From Verrucomicrobium spinosum DSM 4136 = JCM 18804 (GTDB lineage: Bacteria > Verrucomicrobiota > Verrucomicrobiia > Verrucomicrobiales > Verrucomicrobiaceae): a stretch of DNA of 64,000 bases. The translations under genes and the position numbers were made by a program. How positions within the stretch are numbered: position 1 is the first letter of the stretch; the number at the start of each line of letters is the position of its first letter. The notes beneath the pieces were generated by a model. The model worked only from the letters and a program-made list of their open reading frames with translations. It was not told the DNA's origin and made no database searches. The DNA is taken from positions 5,489,105-5,553,104 of the forward strand of contig NZ_ABIZ01000001.1 in assembly GCF_000172155.1 (NCBI RefSeq), in the 5' to 3' direction. Positions 1 through 8,870 of this stretch are shown here, piece after piece.

Positions 1-1
1 G

Positions 2-2971
2 GCTCCATGGCAAGGGGGCAAATTTCAGCTGGGGGACAACGAGGTGATCGCCCTGACAGGCCAGGCAAATCTGGTCAGGGAACAGAAGGCTGGCGAGTTG
101 GAGGCCATCCTCACCTCGTCCTATGCCAGCCGTGAGCCAAGTTTCCGCTCCATGGCCTGGGAAGGCGACACGGTGTACGAACAATGGCGCGACCTGAACT
201 TCGGTTCATGGAAAGGCCAGCTGGACGCCACGGGAGCCACCACCGTGCTGGCCCAGTTTGGCCAGGTGGAGTCTTTCGATGGCAAAGCCCGCATCCCGGA
301 GTTTGTTTCCGCGTACCACCGTCTGCTTGACCAGTTTGCCTCCCGCACGCCGCGCCTCGTCCTCATCTCCCCCATTCCTTTTGAAAAGCCAGCCTCCCCT
401 CAGGCACCGGATCTGACCATGCGCAACGAAGATGTTGCCGCGTATGCCAAAGCCATCCAGGATGTCGCCCGCCACCGGGGAGCCATTTACGTGGACCTCT
501 TCACCCCCCTTTCCCAGCGCCCCTCCGGATCGCCCCGGCTCACGGACAACGGCCTGCATCTGAATGCCGAGGGTCTGCGGACGGTGGCGAAGCTCATCGC
601 CACCCAACTGGGGGCCAGCGTCAGCGAAGCAGACAACCTCGGCCCGCTCCGCGAGGCCATTGTCGAGAAGAACCGCCTCTGGTTCGACTGCTGGCGTCCG
701 GCCAACTGGTCCTTTGTGTATGGAGATCGAATCACCCAGCTCTTCGGCAAGGCGGGCGGAGACGAGCCTTCGCTGCGCGAGAGCTTTGAGAAACACAAGC
801 CCCTCATCGCCGGTCTGGATGCCCGCCTCCATGCTCTGGCCAAGGGAGAGAAGCCCCCGGAACCACCTGCCGCCCCCGAGATTGTCCAGGAGGAGAAGGC
901 ACCGTTGACTCCTGAAGCTCAGCTCGCCAGCTTCACCCTGGCGGAAGGCTATGAGGCCAATCTCTTTGCCTCCGAAATCGAAGGTGTGGCCAAGCCCACC
1001 CAATTCTCCTGGGATGAAAAAGGCCGCCTCTGGGTCGCCTGCTCCCCCACCTACCCCCAGGCCATTCCGGGTGTGAAGCCCTCCGACTATGTGCTCGTGC
1101 TGGAGGACACCAACGGCGACGGCAGGGCCGACAAGTCCCACCGTTTCGCGGAAGGGCTCACCATGATCCAGGGCCTGGAACCCGGTGCCGGCGGCTTGTA
1201 CGTGTGCGACTTCGACCAGATCCTCCACTTCAAAGACACCGATGGCGACGGCAAGGCGGATGTAAAACAGGTGCTCTACTCCGGCTTCGGCATTGGGGAC
1301 ACTCACCAACTCGTGAACTCCATCTGCCACGGTCCAGACGGCTCCCTGTGGTTCAGCCAGGGCCTGCATGCCTTCTCCCGCGTGGAGACGGAGTGGGGGC
1401 TCTCCCGTCTGGACAAGGCCGGGGTCTGGCGGTGGAATCCTCGAACCCGGCGCATGGACGCCTTCTTCAATGGCGGCAAGGCCGGCCATAACTGCTGGGG
1501 CGTCGCGTTTGACGACTACAACCAAGTCTTCCACAAGAGCGGCGACCGCCCCGTGGGCTACTACACCGTTCCCGGGATGGCCAAGCTCGCGGATCCCGAC
1601 GAGTATCACCCCACGGGAGCCCTCTTCGACACCAGCCCCAAGACCACCGCCATTGATTTCATCGGCACCAAGGCCCTGCCCGAAGACATCCAGGGCTGCG
1701 CCCTCATTGGCGGCTACTTTGGAAACGTGGTGGAATTGCACCGGCTTAAGGATGACGGCTCCGGGTTCAAGAGCGAACAACTGCCCAAACTGCTGCGCTC
1801 CAGTGAAACAGCCTTCCGCCCGGTGGATGTGAGCGTGGGCCCTGATGGGGCCATCTACCTCGCCGACTGGTTCAATCCTGTCATTGGTCACTACCAGGCC
1901 AGCTACGCGGATCCTCGCCGGGACCGCAGACACGGGCGCATCTGGCGCATCACTGCCAAGGGCTATACACCCGTCAAGCAGCCCAATCTGGCGGCCATGA
2001 AGCCGACTGAACTGCTGGAGCAACTCCGCTCCCCGGAGCGCTGGACCCGCTATCAGGCCAAGCGCCTGCTCTTTGACACCCCCACTGCCGATGCCCTGAA
2101 AGCCGCTGACGCTCTGGTGGCAGGGCTGGACCTGTCCAAGGCTGAAAACGAGCACCTGCTCATGGAAGTCTGCGGCGTGTACGAGGCTCATGAATCTCCG
2201 AGCCTGGAGGTGCTGCAAAAGCTTGCCGCTGCCCAGGACAGCCGCGTCCGTGCGTACGGTGCCCGCGTGCTTGCTGCGTGGCAGGATCGTCTGCCAGAGT
2301 GCCTGGCCTTGCTGAAAAAGGCAGCCAGCGACACCAATCCCCGAGTGAGACTGGAGGCTGTCGTGGCAGCCAGCTATTTCCAGCAACCCGCCGCAGTGGA
2401 GGCTGCTATGCAGGTGCTGGATCAGCCTCGCGACAAGTTCCTGGACTACGCCCTCAAGCAGTCCGTGCGCGGTCTGAAACCCGTCTGGAAACCCGCGCTC
2501 GCTGCTGGCCAGCTCACCTTCGGCGGCAGTGCCACCCAGGTCGCGTATGTGCGGGATCTGGCCAACCAGGGTGCCACAGTAGAACATCCCGGGAAGACCA
2601 TCTATGACGCCCTCTGCCTTAATTGCCACCAACCAGAGGGCAAAGGCCTGCCCGGCATCTATCCCCCTCTGGCGGGGAGTGAGTGGGTGAGCGGCGACAA
2701 GGCGGCGTTCATCAAGATTGTCATCCACGGTCTCACCGGCCCCATCACCGTCTCCGGGCAGACTTATGGCGTGGCGGCTCCTATTCCCATGCCCCCCATG
2801 GGCTTGGACGATCAACAGATTGCCCACGTCGCCACCTACATTCGCAGCCAGTTTGGCAACAGCGCCCCGGCCATCACGGTGGACGAAGTGAAGGCAGTGC
2901 GCGCTGCCACGGAAGGCCGTACCACCTTCTGGACCGTTCAGGAATTGATGTCTCCGACCGCGGCCAAGTAA
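2..2971 (+). CDS. PVC-type haem-binding CxxCH protein with SGNH-like, beta-propeller and HEAT regions (5'-partial)
   Basis: The reading frame is open from the first bases of the window, so the true start and any signal peptide lie upstream; the GTG at 44 is only the first internal start-like codon. The first ~200 visible residues are the C-terminal part of an SGNH/GDSL-like domain, with a terminal D-x-x-H block (DNGLHLNAEG). Next is a six-bladed-propeller region of the Piru_Ver_Nterm/membrane-bound dehydrogenase type, containing calcium-loop-like segments (DTNGDGRAD, DTDGDGKAD). HEAT-like helices follow, then a C-terminal cytochrome c domain with CLNCH near residue 859 counted from the GTG, and a downstream MPPMG that could supply the axial Met. 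Such proteins are exported and are numerous in PVC bacteria; their substrates are mostly unknown. A secreted or periplasmic redox or sugar-related role is inference. Confidence 0.88.
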   Translation, partial: APWQGGKFQLGDNEVIALTGQANLVREQKAGELEAILTSSYASREPSFRSMAWEGDTVYEQWRDLNFGSWKGQLDATGATTVLAQFGQVESFDGKARIPEFVSAYHRLLDQFASRTPRLVLISPIPFEKPASPQAPDLTMRNEDVAAYAKAIQDVARHRGAIYVDLFTPLSQRPSGSPRLTDNGLHLNAEGLRTVAKLIATQLGASVSEADNLGPLREAIVEKNRLWFDCWRPANWSFVYGDRITQLFGKAGGDEPSLRESFEKHKPLIAGLDARLHALAKGEKPPEPPAAPEIVQEEKAPLTPEAQLASFTLAEGYEANLFASEIEGVAKPTQFSWDEKGRLWVACSPTYPQAIPGVKPSDYVLVLEDTNGDGRADKSHRFAEGLTMIQGLEPGAGGLYVCDFDQILHFKDTDGDGKADVKQVLYSGFGIGDTHQLVNSICHGPDGSLWFSQGLHAFSRVETEWGLSRLDKAGVWRWNPRTRRMDAFFNGGKAGHNCWGVAFDDYNQVFHKSGDRPVGYYTVPGMAKLADPDEYHPTGALFDTSPKTTAIDFIGTKALPEDIQGCALIGGYFGNVVELHRLKDDGSGFKSEQLPKLLRSSETAFRPVDVSVGPDGAIYLADWFNPVIGHYQASYADPRRDRRHGRIWRITAKGYTPVKQPNLAAMKPTELLEQLRSPERWTRYQAKRLLFDTPTADALKAADALVAGLDLSKAENEHLLMEVCGVYEAHESPSLEVLQKLAAAQDSRVRAYGARVLAAWQDRLPECLALLKKAASDTNPRVRLEAVVAASYFQQPAAVEAAMQVLDQPRDKFLDYALKQSVRGLKPVWKPALAAGQLTFGGSATQVAYVRDLANQGATVEHPGKTIYDALCLNCHQPEGKGLPGIYPPLAGSEWVSGDKAAFIKIVIHGLTGPITVSGQTYGVAAPIPMPPMGLDDQQIAHVATYIRSQFGNSAPAITVDEVKAVRAATEGRTTFWTVQELMSPTAAK

Positions 2972-3074
2972 TCAAGCTCGCGGAGTCTCTTCACACGCCA
3001 TCCCTCCGTCCGACACTGGTCACTTCATCTGACCTGCTAGGGCGACCCGAGGGATGGCGTTCTTTTTGACACCC

Positions 3075-4784
3075 ATGAAACGCCCCACTTTCCTCACTCT
3101 CCTCGCCTGCTCCCTCTCCGCGTGGGCGCAATCTCCACCCGAGGCCATCTCAGAGGCGGACGTCTGCGTTTACGGCGGCACCTCAGGTGGCGTGGCCGCC
3201 GCCGTCCAGGCCGCCCGCATGGGGAAGAAGGTGCTGCTGCTGGAGCCAGGCCGCCATCTGGGAGGCATGACTTCGGGTGGCCTCAGCGCGGTGGACATTG
3301 GCGATCCTCGAACGGTGGGCGGCATTGCGAGGGAATACTTCACCCGGCTCGTGGCGGGCTATGGCAAGACGCTGGAGTGGGACAAGCCCTTTATCAGCAA
3401 AGGAGGCGGCCCCGCCACGGGCGGCGCTTATTCCATTGAACCCCACGTCGCTGAACAAGTGTTCAACGACATGGTCAAGGAGGCAGGTGTGACCGTACGC
3501 TTCGACAGTCGGCTCGCCAAAGCAGAGAAAGATGGAGCCAACATCAAGGCAATCGTGTTGGAAGGCGGTCAAACCATTCGCGCCCGCATGTATGTGGACA
3601 CCACGTATGAAGGCGATCTCATGGCCAAAGCCGGCGTCAGCTACACCATCACCCGGGAAGGCAACGCCAAGTATGGCGAGACATACAATGGTATTTCTTA
3701 TGATCCAAAGTATCAGCCCCGCACCAACCACCTGAAGCCAGGCCCCACTGGTCGCGTGAAGGGTGGACAGGGTGTCTGGGACCGGGACCTGCCCCTCGAT
3801 CCCTATGTCGTCCCTGGCGATCCAAAGAGTGGCTTGCTGCCACTGCTGAATGCGGGAGACCCCGGCACTCCTGGTGAGCCCGCCCCCGGTGTCCAGGCCT
3901 ACTGTTTCCGCCTCTGCCTCAGCACTGCCCCTGACCGGCTCCCCATTTCACCTCCCACTGACTACGATCCCAAACGCTACGAACTCGTGGCCAGATTCAT
4001 CGCTGGCTGCCTGGCCATGGGGGATGACATGGATCTCCGCTGGTTCTCCAAGCACGACGCCCTGCCCCATGACAAGTGGGATTTCAACACCGCCACGTTT
4101 GGCGGCAATCTCCCCGGAGCCAGTTGGGAGTGGCCCGAGGCCTCGTACGATCGACGCGTTGAGATCGCAAAGGAACACGAGAACTATCACCGGGGCCTAT
4201 TGCACTTCCTGGCCACCGATCCCCTTGTGCCCGAGAAAGTCCGCGCGGATATGAAGCGCTATGGCCTGCCCACAGATGAGTTCAACGACAACGGCGGCTG
4301 GCCCCACCAGCTCTACATCCGCGAAGCCCGCCGCATGGTGTCCGACCTTGTGCTGACTGAGCATCACACCTTCGGCCGACAGGTCGCCGCTCATTCCGTG
4401 GGCCTGGGCTCCTACGGCACCGACACTCATGAGATTCGCCGCATCGTCAAAGACGGCGTGGTGCAACGAGAAGGCAAGACCGCCGGCGGTCGCGACGGCG
4501 CCCCGCCCTATCCGATTGGCTACAGCGCCATTGTGCCCAAGGCCTCAGAATGCACCAACCTCTACGTGACCTTCGCCCTCAGCGCCAGCCACACCGCCTT
4601 CAGCAGCATCCGCATGGAGCCCGTCTTCATGGTTACCAGCCAGTCCGCCGCCACCGCCGCCTGCCAGGCACTTGATGCGGGAGTCACCGTGCAGAAGGTG
4701 GATCAAGCAAAGCTCCGCGAGCAACTGCTGAAGGACAAGCAAGTGCTGGAATGGAAGAAGGAGTGGGGCGGTTCAGGGCATTGA
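3075..4784 (+). CDS. secreted FAD-dependent oxidoreductase (FAD_oxidored family)
   Basis: The protein has 569 residues from the ATG at 3075, which gives a clean signal peptide (basic MKR, hydrophobic core, AWAQS cleavage region). An in-frame ATG at 3054 would spoil that signal and is disfavoured. The Rossmann FAD-binding segment follows at once (VYGGTSGGVAAAVQAARMGKK, then LLEPGRHLGG), and the GMTSGGL block is typical of the FAD_oxidored proteins common in Verrucomicrobia and Planctomycetes. No second cofactor domain is evident. It lies 100 nt after the cytochrome gene on the same strand, so joint transcription is possible. The substrate is unknown; relatives are loosely linked with polysaccharide breakdown. 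Confidence 0.85.
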   Translation: MKRPTFLTLLACSLSAWAQSPPEAISEADVCVYGGTSGGVAAAVQAARMGKKVLLLEPGRHLGGMTSGGLSAVDIGDPRTVGGIAREYFTRLVAGYGKTLEWDKPFISKGGGPATGGAYSIEPHVAEQVFNDMVKEAGVTVRFDSRLAKAEKDGANIKAIVLEGGQTIRARMYVDTTYEGDLMAKAGVSYTITREGNAKYGETYNGISYDPKYQPRTNHLKPGPTGRVKGGQGVWDRDLPLDPYVVPGDPKSGLLPLLNAGDPGTPGEPAPGVQAYCFRLCLSTAPDRLPISPPTDYDPKRYELVARFIAGCLAMGDDMDLRWFSKHDALPHDKWDFNTATFGGNLPGASWEWPEASYDRRVEIAKEHENYHRGLLHFLATDPLVPEKVRADMKRYGLPTDEFNDNGGWPHQLYIREARRMVSDLVLTEHHTFGRQVAAHSVGLGSYGTDTHEIRRIVKDGVVQREGKTAGGRDGAPPYPIGYSAIVPKASECTNLYVTFALSASHTAFSSIRMEPVFMVTSQSAATAACQALDAGVTVQKVDQAKLREQLLKDKQVLEWKKEWGGSGH

Positions 4785-5218
4785 CGTGGACGAACTCAGC
4801 AAAAGCCACGATCCATGAACCATGCTTGACGGGCTCATTGGAATCCCTTCCTCGAAGAGGATGATGCGACAAGCCCAACGTTGACGAGCTTCCAGCGAGT
4901 CTCCGTTGGGTAAGCAAGTGACGATCACCTACTCCGAAGGAGTTGCGGCGGTCTGACCGGCCGTCACCCCTGAGAGTCCTCAGCACACTATCCCCTCCGC
5001 TCCCAACATCGGACGGCACGTCCGAACTACTCCCGAGGAACTCACCAGGAGTAGTCCGACGGTACCCGTCGGCTCAGTCGCCGCAGGAATGCACGTCCAT
5101 GTTTCCTGCCACAATTCCGAACCCATTGTCCGCCCAGGTTCTGACGTGGACAACGCGAACCTCGGTTCGATGATCAAACTATCGCACCAATCATTTCGTA
5201 TCCCCCCCATAGCCTCGA
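4785..5218. other. 434-nt intergenic region between converging genes, three short hairpins
   Basis: No open frame here looks like a protein. Three short inverted repeats are visible: GGACG-GCA-CGTCC at 5011-5023, an 8-bp stem ACTACTCC/GGAGTAGT at 5026-5033 and 5048-5055, and GACGG-TAC-CCGTC at 5058-5070. They lie between two converging genes, so a role in transcription termination is possible, but none has a clear U-run after it. Confidence 0.4.
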
Positions 5219-5815
5219 TCAAGCCACCTCAAAGAAACTGTGCACGTCATACGCCCGGCAATGCACTTTTTCCCCTGTCGGCGACTCGATCCACGAATCG
5301 TCGTCTTCGTGCAAATGTCCTCGATGACAAAGGCCGGTGAGGCTCAAGCGATCCCAGACTTCTTCGGTTTCCTGACCCCGAACCTCGATCAACGTCCCCG
5401 GCAAGGGACCGGGGCCATAAAAGTACGGCTCCACCGAAAACAGCCCTCTCCACCAGTCTAATAAGTCCGCTGCGGGGCGATCCATGATCCACAACCAGCG
5501 TTTGAACCCATGCTCCTCCACCAGAAGCAAGGTGTTCTCCGGCGTCATTGCAATGTCAGACAAGGCCGGGACGGCTTGCGACTTTGCATACTCCCCCTCG
5601 CCGAACTCCACCAGACTCAGCACCTCTCCCTCCTCGGAATATTCCCTCCACAGCCCGCAACGCACCCCGAGTGCATAGCTCCCCTCGATCCACCTCTTGC
5701 CGCTTGGGTAGTTCCAGAAAGCATGCCCCGAGGCACATCGCCCAACCGGATCGAGGTGAAAGTGAGCGAACAGAATTCCTGAAGCAAAAAAGGTCTCGTG
5801 GGGTTCGCTCATCAT
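5219..5815 (-). CDS. hypothetical protein with MORN/YwqK-like repeat
   Basis: The protein has about 198 residues when started at the first of two adjacent ATG codons (5815); a GTG at 5881 would add 22 residues rich in proline and is less likely. There is no signal peptide. The N-terminal third holds a repeat of the form G-x-x-W-x-Y-x-x-G (near SGHAFWNYPSGKRW and CGLWREYSEEG), as in MORN/YwqK-type toxin-immunity proteins. The remainder is rich in W, D and E and I do not recognise it. It diverges from the NrtR-headed operon across a short region with palindromic half-sites, so both sides might share regulation. Confidence 0.6.
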   Translation of the reverse strand: MMSEPHETFFASGILFAHFHLDPVGRCASGHAFWNYPSGKRWIEGSYALGVRCGLWREYSEEGEVLSLVEFGEGEYAKSQAVPALSDIAMTPENTLLLVEEHGFKRWLWIMDRPAADLLDWWRGLFSVEPYFYGPGPLPGTLIEVRGQETEEVWDRLSLTGLCHRGHLHEDDDSWIESPTGEKVHCRAYDVHSFFEVA

Positions 5816-5886
5816 CGGTGGGGGAGGATTAAGAGACCATTTCACGGCCTGCCTCATTGCACAAGTTTGCATCGAGCCCACACCTT

Positions 5887-5914
5887 AGTGTTGCAATAAC
5901 ACAATGCATAGTGT
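5887..5914. promoter_or_regulatory. candidate NrtR operator (overlapping palindromes)
   Basis: ACACAATGCATAGTGT at 5899-5914 is symmetric at 14 of 16 positions. It overlaps a second inverted repeat, AGTGT...ACAC, that starts at 5887. The sites end 12 nt before the nrtR start codon, and no Shine-Dalgarno sequence is evident there. NrtR proteins usually autoregulate through palindromic sites close to their own genes, and ADP-ribose is a known anti-repressor. Assignment to this NrtR is inference from position and symmetry. Confidence 0.5.
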
Positions 5915-5926
5915 AGATGTGACACC

Positions 5927-6622
5927 ATGAGCTTCACCTACGAATACCCAAGAGCCGCCCTCACGGTGGACGCCGTGATCTTCGGGTATGACGCCTCAGA
6001 AAACGAACTGCGCGTCTTGCTCATCCAGCGGGCCCTCCCGCCCTTCCAAGGGAAGTGGGCCCTTCCGGGAGGTTTCGTCCGGGTGGGTGAGTCCACCGAT
6101 GAAGCGGCACGTCGCGAACTGCAGGAGGAGGCGGGCTTGCATAAGGTCTTTCTGGAACAGCTCTACACTTTCAGCGCCCCCGAGAGAGACCCCCGTGAGC
6201 ATGTCATCACTGTCGCCTACATGGCCCTGGTGCATCTGCTGGATCATCCTCCTCAGGCTGCGACCGATGCCGCACAGGCCGCGTGGTTCAGCTTGAGCGA
6301 ACTGCCCCCACTGGCTTTCGATCACGACCAGATCCTCGAGACCGCGCACCGCCGCATTCAGTCCAAGATCCGGTACGAGCCGATCGGCTTCGAGCTTCTT
6401 CCCCCCAAGTTTACCCTCACCCAGTTGCAACATCTTTACGAGGCCGTGCTGGGTCAGGTTCTCGACAAACGCAACTTTCGCAAAAAGTTCCTCGCCATGG
6501 ACCTGCTCAAAGACACAGGCGAAGTCCAACAAGACGTGGCTCATCGTGCCGCCGCCCTCTGGTCCTTTGACCGACGCCGCTACGAACGCCTCCGCAAAGA
6601 AGGTTTCAACTTCAGTCTCTAA
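5927..6622 (+). CDS. nrtR: NrtR-type Nudix transcriptional regulator
   Basis: The protein has 231 residues. An N-terminal Nudix domain carries a complete Nudix box from G49 to L71 (G-x5-E-x7-REL-x-EE-x-G-L). The C-terminal ~80 residues match the winged-helix half of NrtR, including a segment of the form [19 protein letters not shown]. NrtR regulators control NAD metabolism genes and sense ADP-ribose and related nucleotides. Many have a degenerate Nudix box; here all catalytic carboxylates are kept, so it may also hydrolyse ADP-ribose. It heads a cluster of NAD/ADP-ribose enzymes 10 nt upstream of the NADAR gene, so autoregulation and control of the whole operon is the natural inference. Confidence 0.88.
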   Translation: MSFTYEYPRAALTVDAVIFGYDASENELRVLLIQRALPPFQGKWALPGGFVRVGESTDEAARRELQEEAGLHKVFLEQLYTFSAPERDPREHVITVAYMALVHLLDHPPQAATDAAQAAWFSLSELPPLAFDHDQILETAHRRIQSKIRYEPIGFELLPPKFTLTQLQHLYEAVLGQVLDKRNFRKKFLAMDLLKDTGEVQQDVAHRAAALWSFDRRRYERLRKEGFNFSL

Positions 6623-6632
6623 CTCCCCCTTC

Positions 6633-7073
6633 ATGGAACCCATCCTCTTCTACAGCACCAAGGGAACGTACGGCGCGTTCTCCAACTTCTCCGCGCATCC
6701 CTTCGTACTAAACAACAAGCGCTGGCCCACCACGGAGCACTACTTTCAGGCTCAGAAGTTTGTCGGCACAGAACATGAGGAAGCGATTCGAATGATCGCC
6801 TCCCCCATGGTGGCCGCACGCATGGGCCGATCCCGCCAGCGACCCCTTCGCAAGGACTGGGATTCGGCGAAAGATGACGTCATGAGGAAAGCCCTGCGCG
6901 CGAAGTTCACGCAACACCAGGATCTGCAATCCCTCCTCCTGTCCACAGGTGAAGCGCAACTTATCGAACACACCAAAAACGACTCGTACTGGGCCGATGG
7001 CGGCGACGGTTCTGGAAAGAACCGTCTCGGCATCTTGCTCATGGAATTGCGAGATCGGCTGCGTTCGTCTTAA
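6633..7073 (+). CDS. NADAR (YbiA-like) N-glycosidase-fold protein
   Basis: The protein has 146 residues from the ATG 10 nt after the nrtR stop; a longer in-frame version from 6546 would overlap nrtR and adds low-quality sequence. Family hallmarks are GAFSNF at residues 14-19, the WPTTEHYFQAQKF block at 31-43 with the catalytic-region Glu35, and a C-terminal YWADGGDGSGKNRLG segment. NADAR proteins were predicted to act on NAD/ADP-ribose compounds. Members include the enzyme that removes ADP-ribose from guanine bases in DNA (the antitoxin of DarT1 systems) and YbiA-type enzymes acting on riboflavin intermediates. No DarT1-like toxin is next to it; its neighbours are RNA-repair and ADP-ribose hydrolases, so an ADP-ribose role is favoured. 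Confidence 0.88.
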   Translation: MEPILFYSTKGTYGAFSNFSAHPFVLNNKRWPTTEHYFQAQKFVGTEHEEAIRMIASPMVAARMGRSRQRPLRKDWDSAKDDVMRKALRAKFTQHQDLQSLLLSTGEAQLIEHTKNDSYWADGGDGSGKNRLGILLMELRDRLRSS

Positions 7074-7107
7074 CCAGCACCGTTCAAACACCCTGTTTCG
7101 TTATTCA

Positions 7108-7662
7108 ATGCAACCTTCCCCCAAGCCTCTCACTCAAACCAGCAAGTTTCTCAGTCTCGTACTCCGCCACAAACCTGAGGAAATCGGCCTCGTGCTGGAT
7201 GAGGCAGGCTGGGCCTCGACTGACAAATTGATCGATGCCTGCAATCGTCATGGCCCCGGATTGGACCTCCCCACGCTCCAGCTTCTGGTCAACACCAACG
7301 AGAAGAAACGTTTCGAATTCAATGCCGATGGTTCCCGCATCCGGGCCTCCCAGGGACATTCTGTGGAAGTCGATCTGGGCTACACTCCACAGGTTCCGCC
7401 CGCCGTGCTCCACCACGGCACAGTGGAAGATTTCCTCGATCCCATACGGTCCCAAGGTCTGGTCAAAGGCGAGCGCCATCATGTTCATCTCTCTGCGGAT
7501 CCCGCCATCGCTCGCATCGTTGGCACGCGTCACGGCAAGCCGGTCGTTTTGACTGTCCAGGCCAGCACCATGCACACCGCGGGACACCCCTTTTATCTCT
7601 CAACCAACGGGGTTTGGCTCACTGACCATGTGCCCGCCCGCTTTATCGATTTCCCCTCATGA
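7108..7662 (+). CDS. kptA: RNA 2'-phosphotransferase (Tpt1/KptA)
   Basis: The protein has 184 residues, normal for the family. The catalytic R-H-R-R tetrad is visible as R20, H21 (LSLVLRHKPE), R79 (RIRASQGHS) and R123 (GERHHVHLS), and HHGT at 102-105 lies in the NAD site. Tpt1 transfers an internal RNA 2'-phosphate to NAD, giving clean RNA, nicotinamide and ADP-ribose 1'',2''-cyclic phosphate; some members also cap 5'-phosphate ends with ADP-ribose. The stop overlaps the start of the macrodomain gene as ATGA (7659-7662), so the two are probably translationally coupled. This suits a substrate hand-off from Tpt1 to the macrodomain enzyme. Confidence 0.93.
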   Translation: MQPSPKPLTQTSKFLSLVLRHKPEEIGLVLDEAGWASTDKLIDACNRHGPGLDLPTLQLLVNTNEKKRFEFNADGSRIRASQGHSVEVDLGYTPQVPPAVLHHGTVEDFLDPIRSQGLVKGERHHVHLSADPAIARIVGTRHGKPVVLTVQASTMHTAGHPFYLSTNGVWLTDHVPARFIDFPS

Positions 7663-8870
7663 CAACCAAGATCTCCGGCAAGAGAAGCTCACGGGCAGAA
7701 ATGGCCCGCACCACCCTCGAGGCGCTGGACAACGGTGGTTACACCAATGTCCGCCGTGAGTGGGTGGACATCAAATCAAGCCTTGCCCATGCCATGCAAG
7801 GCAGCCGGGGCTTTGCTCCCGATGCCAGTCTGCCTCCCGTCCTCAGTAGAAGGTACACTACGCACGTCGAAGTACGGCCAACCAGCACCATCAGCGCCCT
7901 GCGTCAGCTTCAGGCAGACGGAGCGGGTCATATCGCCTGCCTGAATTTCGCCAGCGCCAAGAATCCTGGAGGCGGCTTTCTCAACGGTGCCCTGGCTCAG
8001 GAAGAATCCCTCGCTGCCGCGTCGGGACTCTATCCCTGTCTGCTCATCCAGCCCGCTTACTACGAGACCAACCGGGTCTGTGGTACCTGCCTCTATACGG
8101 ACTGGATCATCTGGTCGCCCGACATCCCCTTCCTCCGCAGCGATGATGGCACCTGGCTCGACGCACCGTTCACTACAGGAGTTATCACCGCACCGGCCCC
8201 CAATGCCGGCGCTGTGCACCGCAATGAACCAGAACGAGCCGATGAGATCTTGCCGACGTTGCGACGCAGGGCCCAGCGCGTGCTTCACGTCGCCGCAGCA
8301 GAAGGCGTGGATGCGCTGGTTCTGGGAGCCTGGGGATGTGGGGTGTTCCGCAATGATCCTGCCCAAGTGGCACAGGTTTTCGCAGAACTGCTCGGACCCG
8401 ACGGGCCATTCGGGGGAACCTTCCAACGCGTTGTCTTTGCGATCTACGATTCCTCTTCAGGCACTCCCGTGCTGAATGCATTCCAAGCCGCCTTCCCCTC
8501 ATCCCCAATGAGCGCCGCACCCAAGCCAACCGTCACGCTGTATCGCCCTGTCGGTCCCGCAGAGTTGGAACTAATCTCGGCATCGGCCTGGAAGCGCTTC
8601 CCGCCTCGCCTCCCAGACCAGCCGATCTTCTACCCCGTGCTCAATGAGGTCTATGCAGCACAAATTGCCCGGGACTGGAATGTCGCAGCCTCTGGCTCGG
8701 GACATGTCCTGAAGTTCGAGATCGATGCCGTGTACATCTCGCGATTCGACCGACAGGTCGTGGGTGGCTCTCAGCACGAAGAACTCTGGGTTCCGGCCGA
8801 AGAGCTGGAAGAGTTCAATGACCACATCGTAGGCACCATTGAAGTGGTCGCCAACTATGGCCCCCAATAA
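7659..8870 (+). CDS. bacterial-type PARG macrodomain protein (TIGR02452-like) with extra C-terminal domain
   Basis: The protein has 403 residues. The microbial PARG-type macrodomain spans about residues 10-285, with the catalytic signature GGG (104-106) then QEE (114-116), seven residues apart, as in active poly(ADP-ribose) glycohydrolases. A later GAWGCGVFRNDP block forms the phosphate-binding loop. After a short linker (SPMSAAPKP), residues ~290-403 form a second domain (TLYRPVGPAELELI, FPPRLPDQPIFYPVLNE, GGSQHEELWVPAEELEEFN). It resembles small stand-alone proteins often labelled ADP-ribosylation/crystallin J1. The gene overlaps kptA by 4 nt and the next gene by 14 nt. Expected activity is ADP-ribose release, or processing of the Tpt1 by-product; the second domain's job is unknown. 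Confidence 0.88.
   Translation: MTTKISGKRSSRAEMARTTLEALDNGGYTNVRREWVDIKSSLAHAMQGSRGFAPDASLPPVLSRRYTTHVEVRPTSTISALRQLQADGAGHIACLNFASAKNPGGGFLNGALAQEESLAAASGLYPCLLIQPAYYETNRVCGTCLYTDWIIWSPDIPFLRSDDGTWLDAPFTTGVITAPAPNAGAVHRNEPERADEILPTLRRRAQRVLHVAAAEGVDALVLGAWGCGVFRNDPAQVAQVFAELLGPDGPFGGTFQRVVFAIYDSSSGTPVLNAFQAAFPSSPMSAAPKPTVTLYRPVGPAELELISASAWKRFPPRLPDQPIFYPVLNEVYAAQIARDWNVAASGSGHVLKFEIDAVYISRFDRQVVGGSQHEELWVPAEELEEFNDHIVGTIEVVANYGPQ

Noticed and set aside
206-2827. An 873-residue open frame on the minus strand opposite the first gene
   Set aside because: It mirrors a gene with strong domain matches, has low-complexity Gly/Val/His-rich composition and no recognisable motif. High GC codon use on the plus strand removes stops here.
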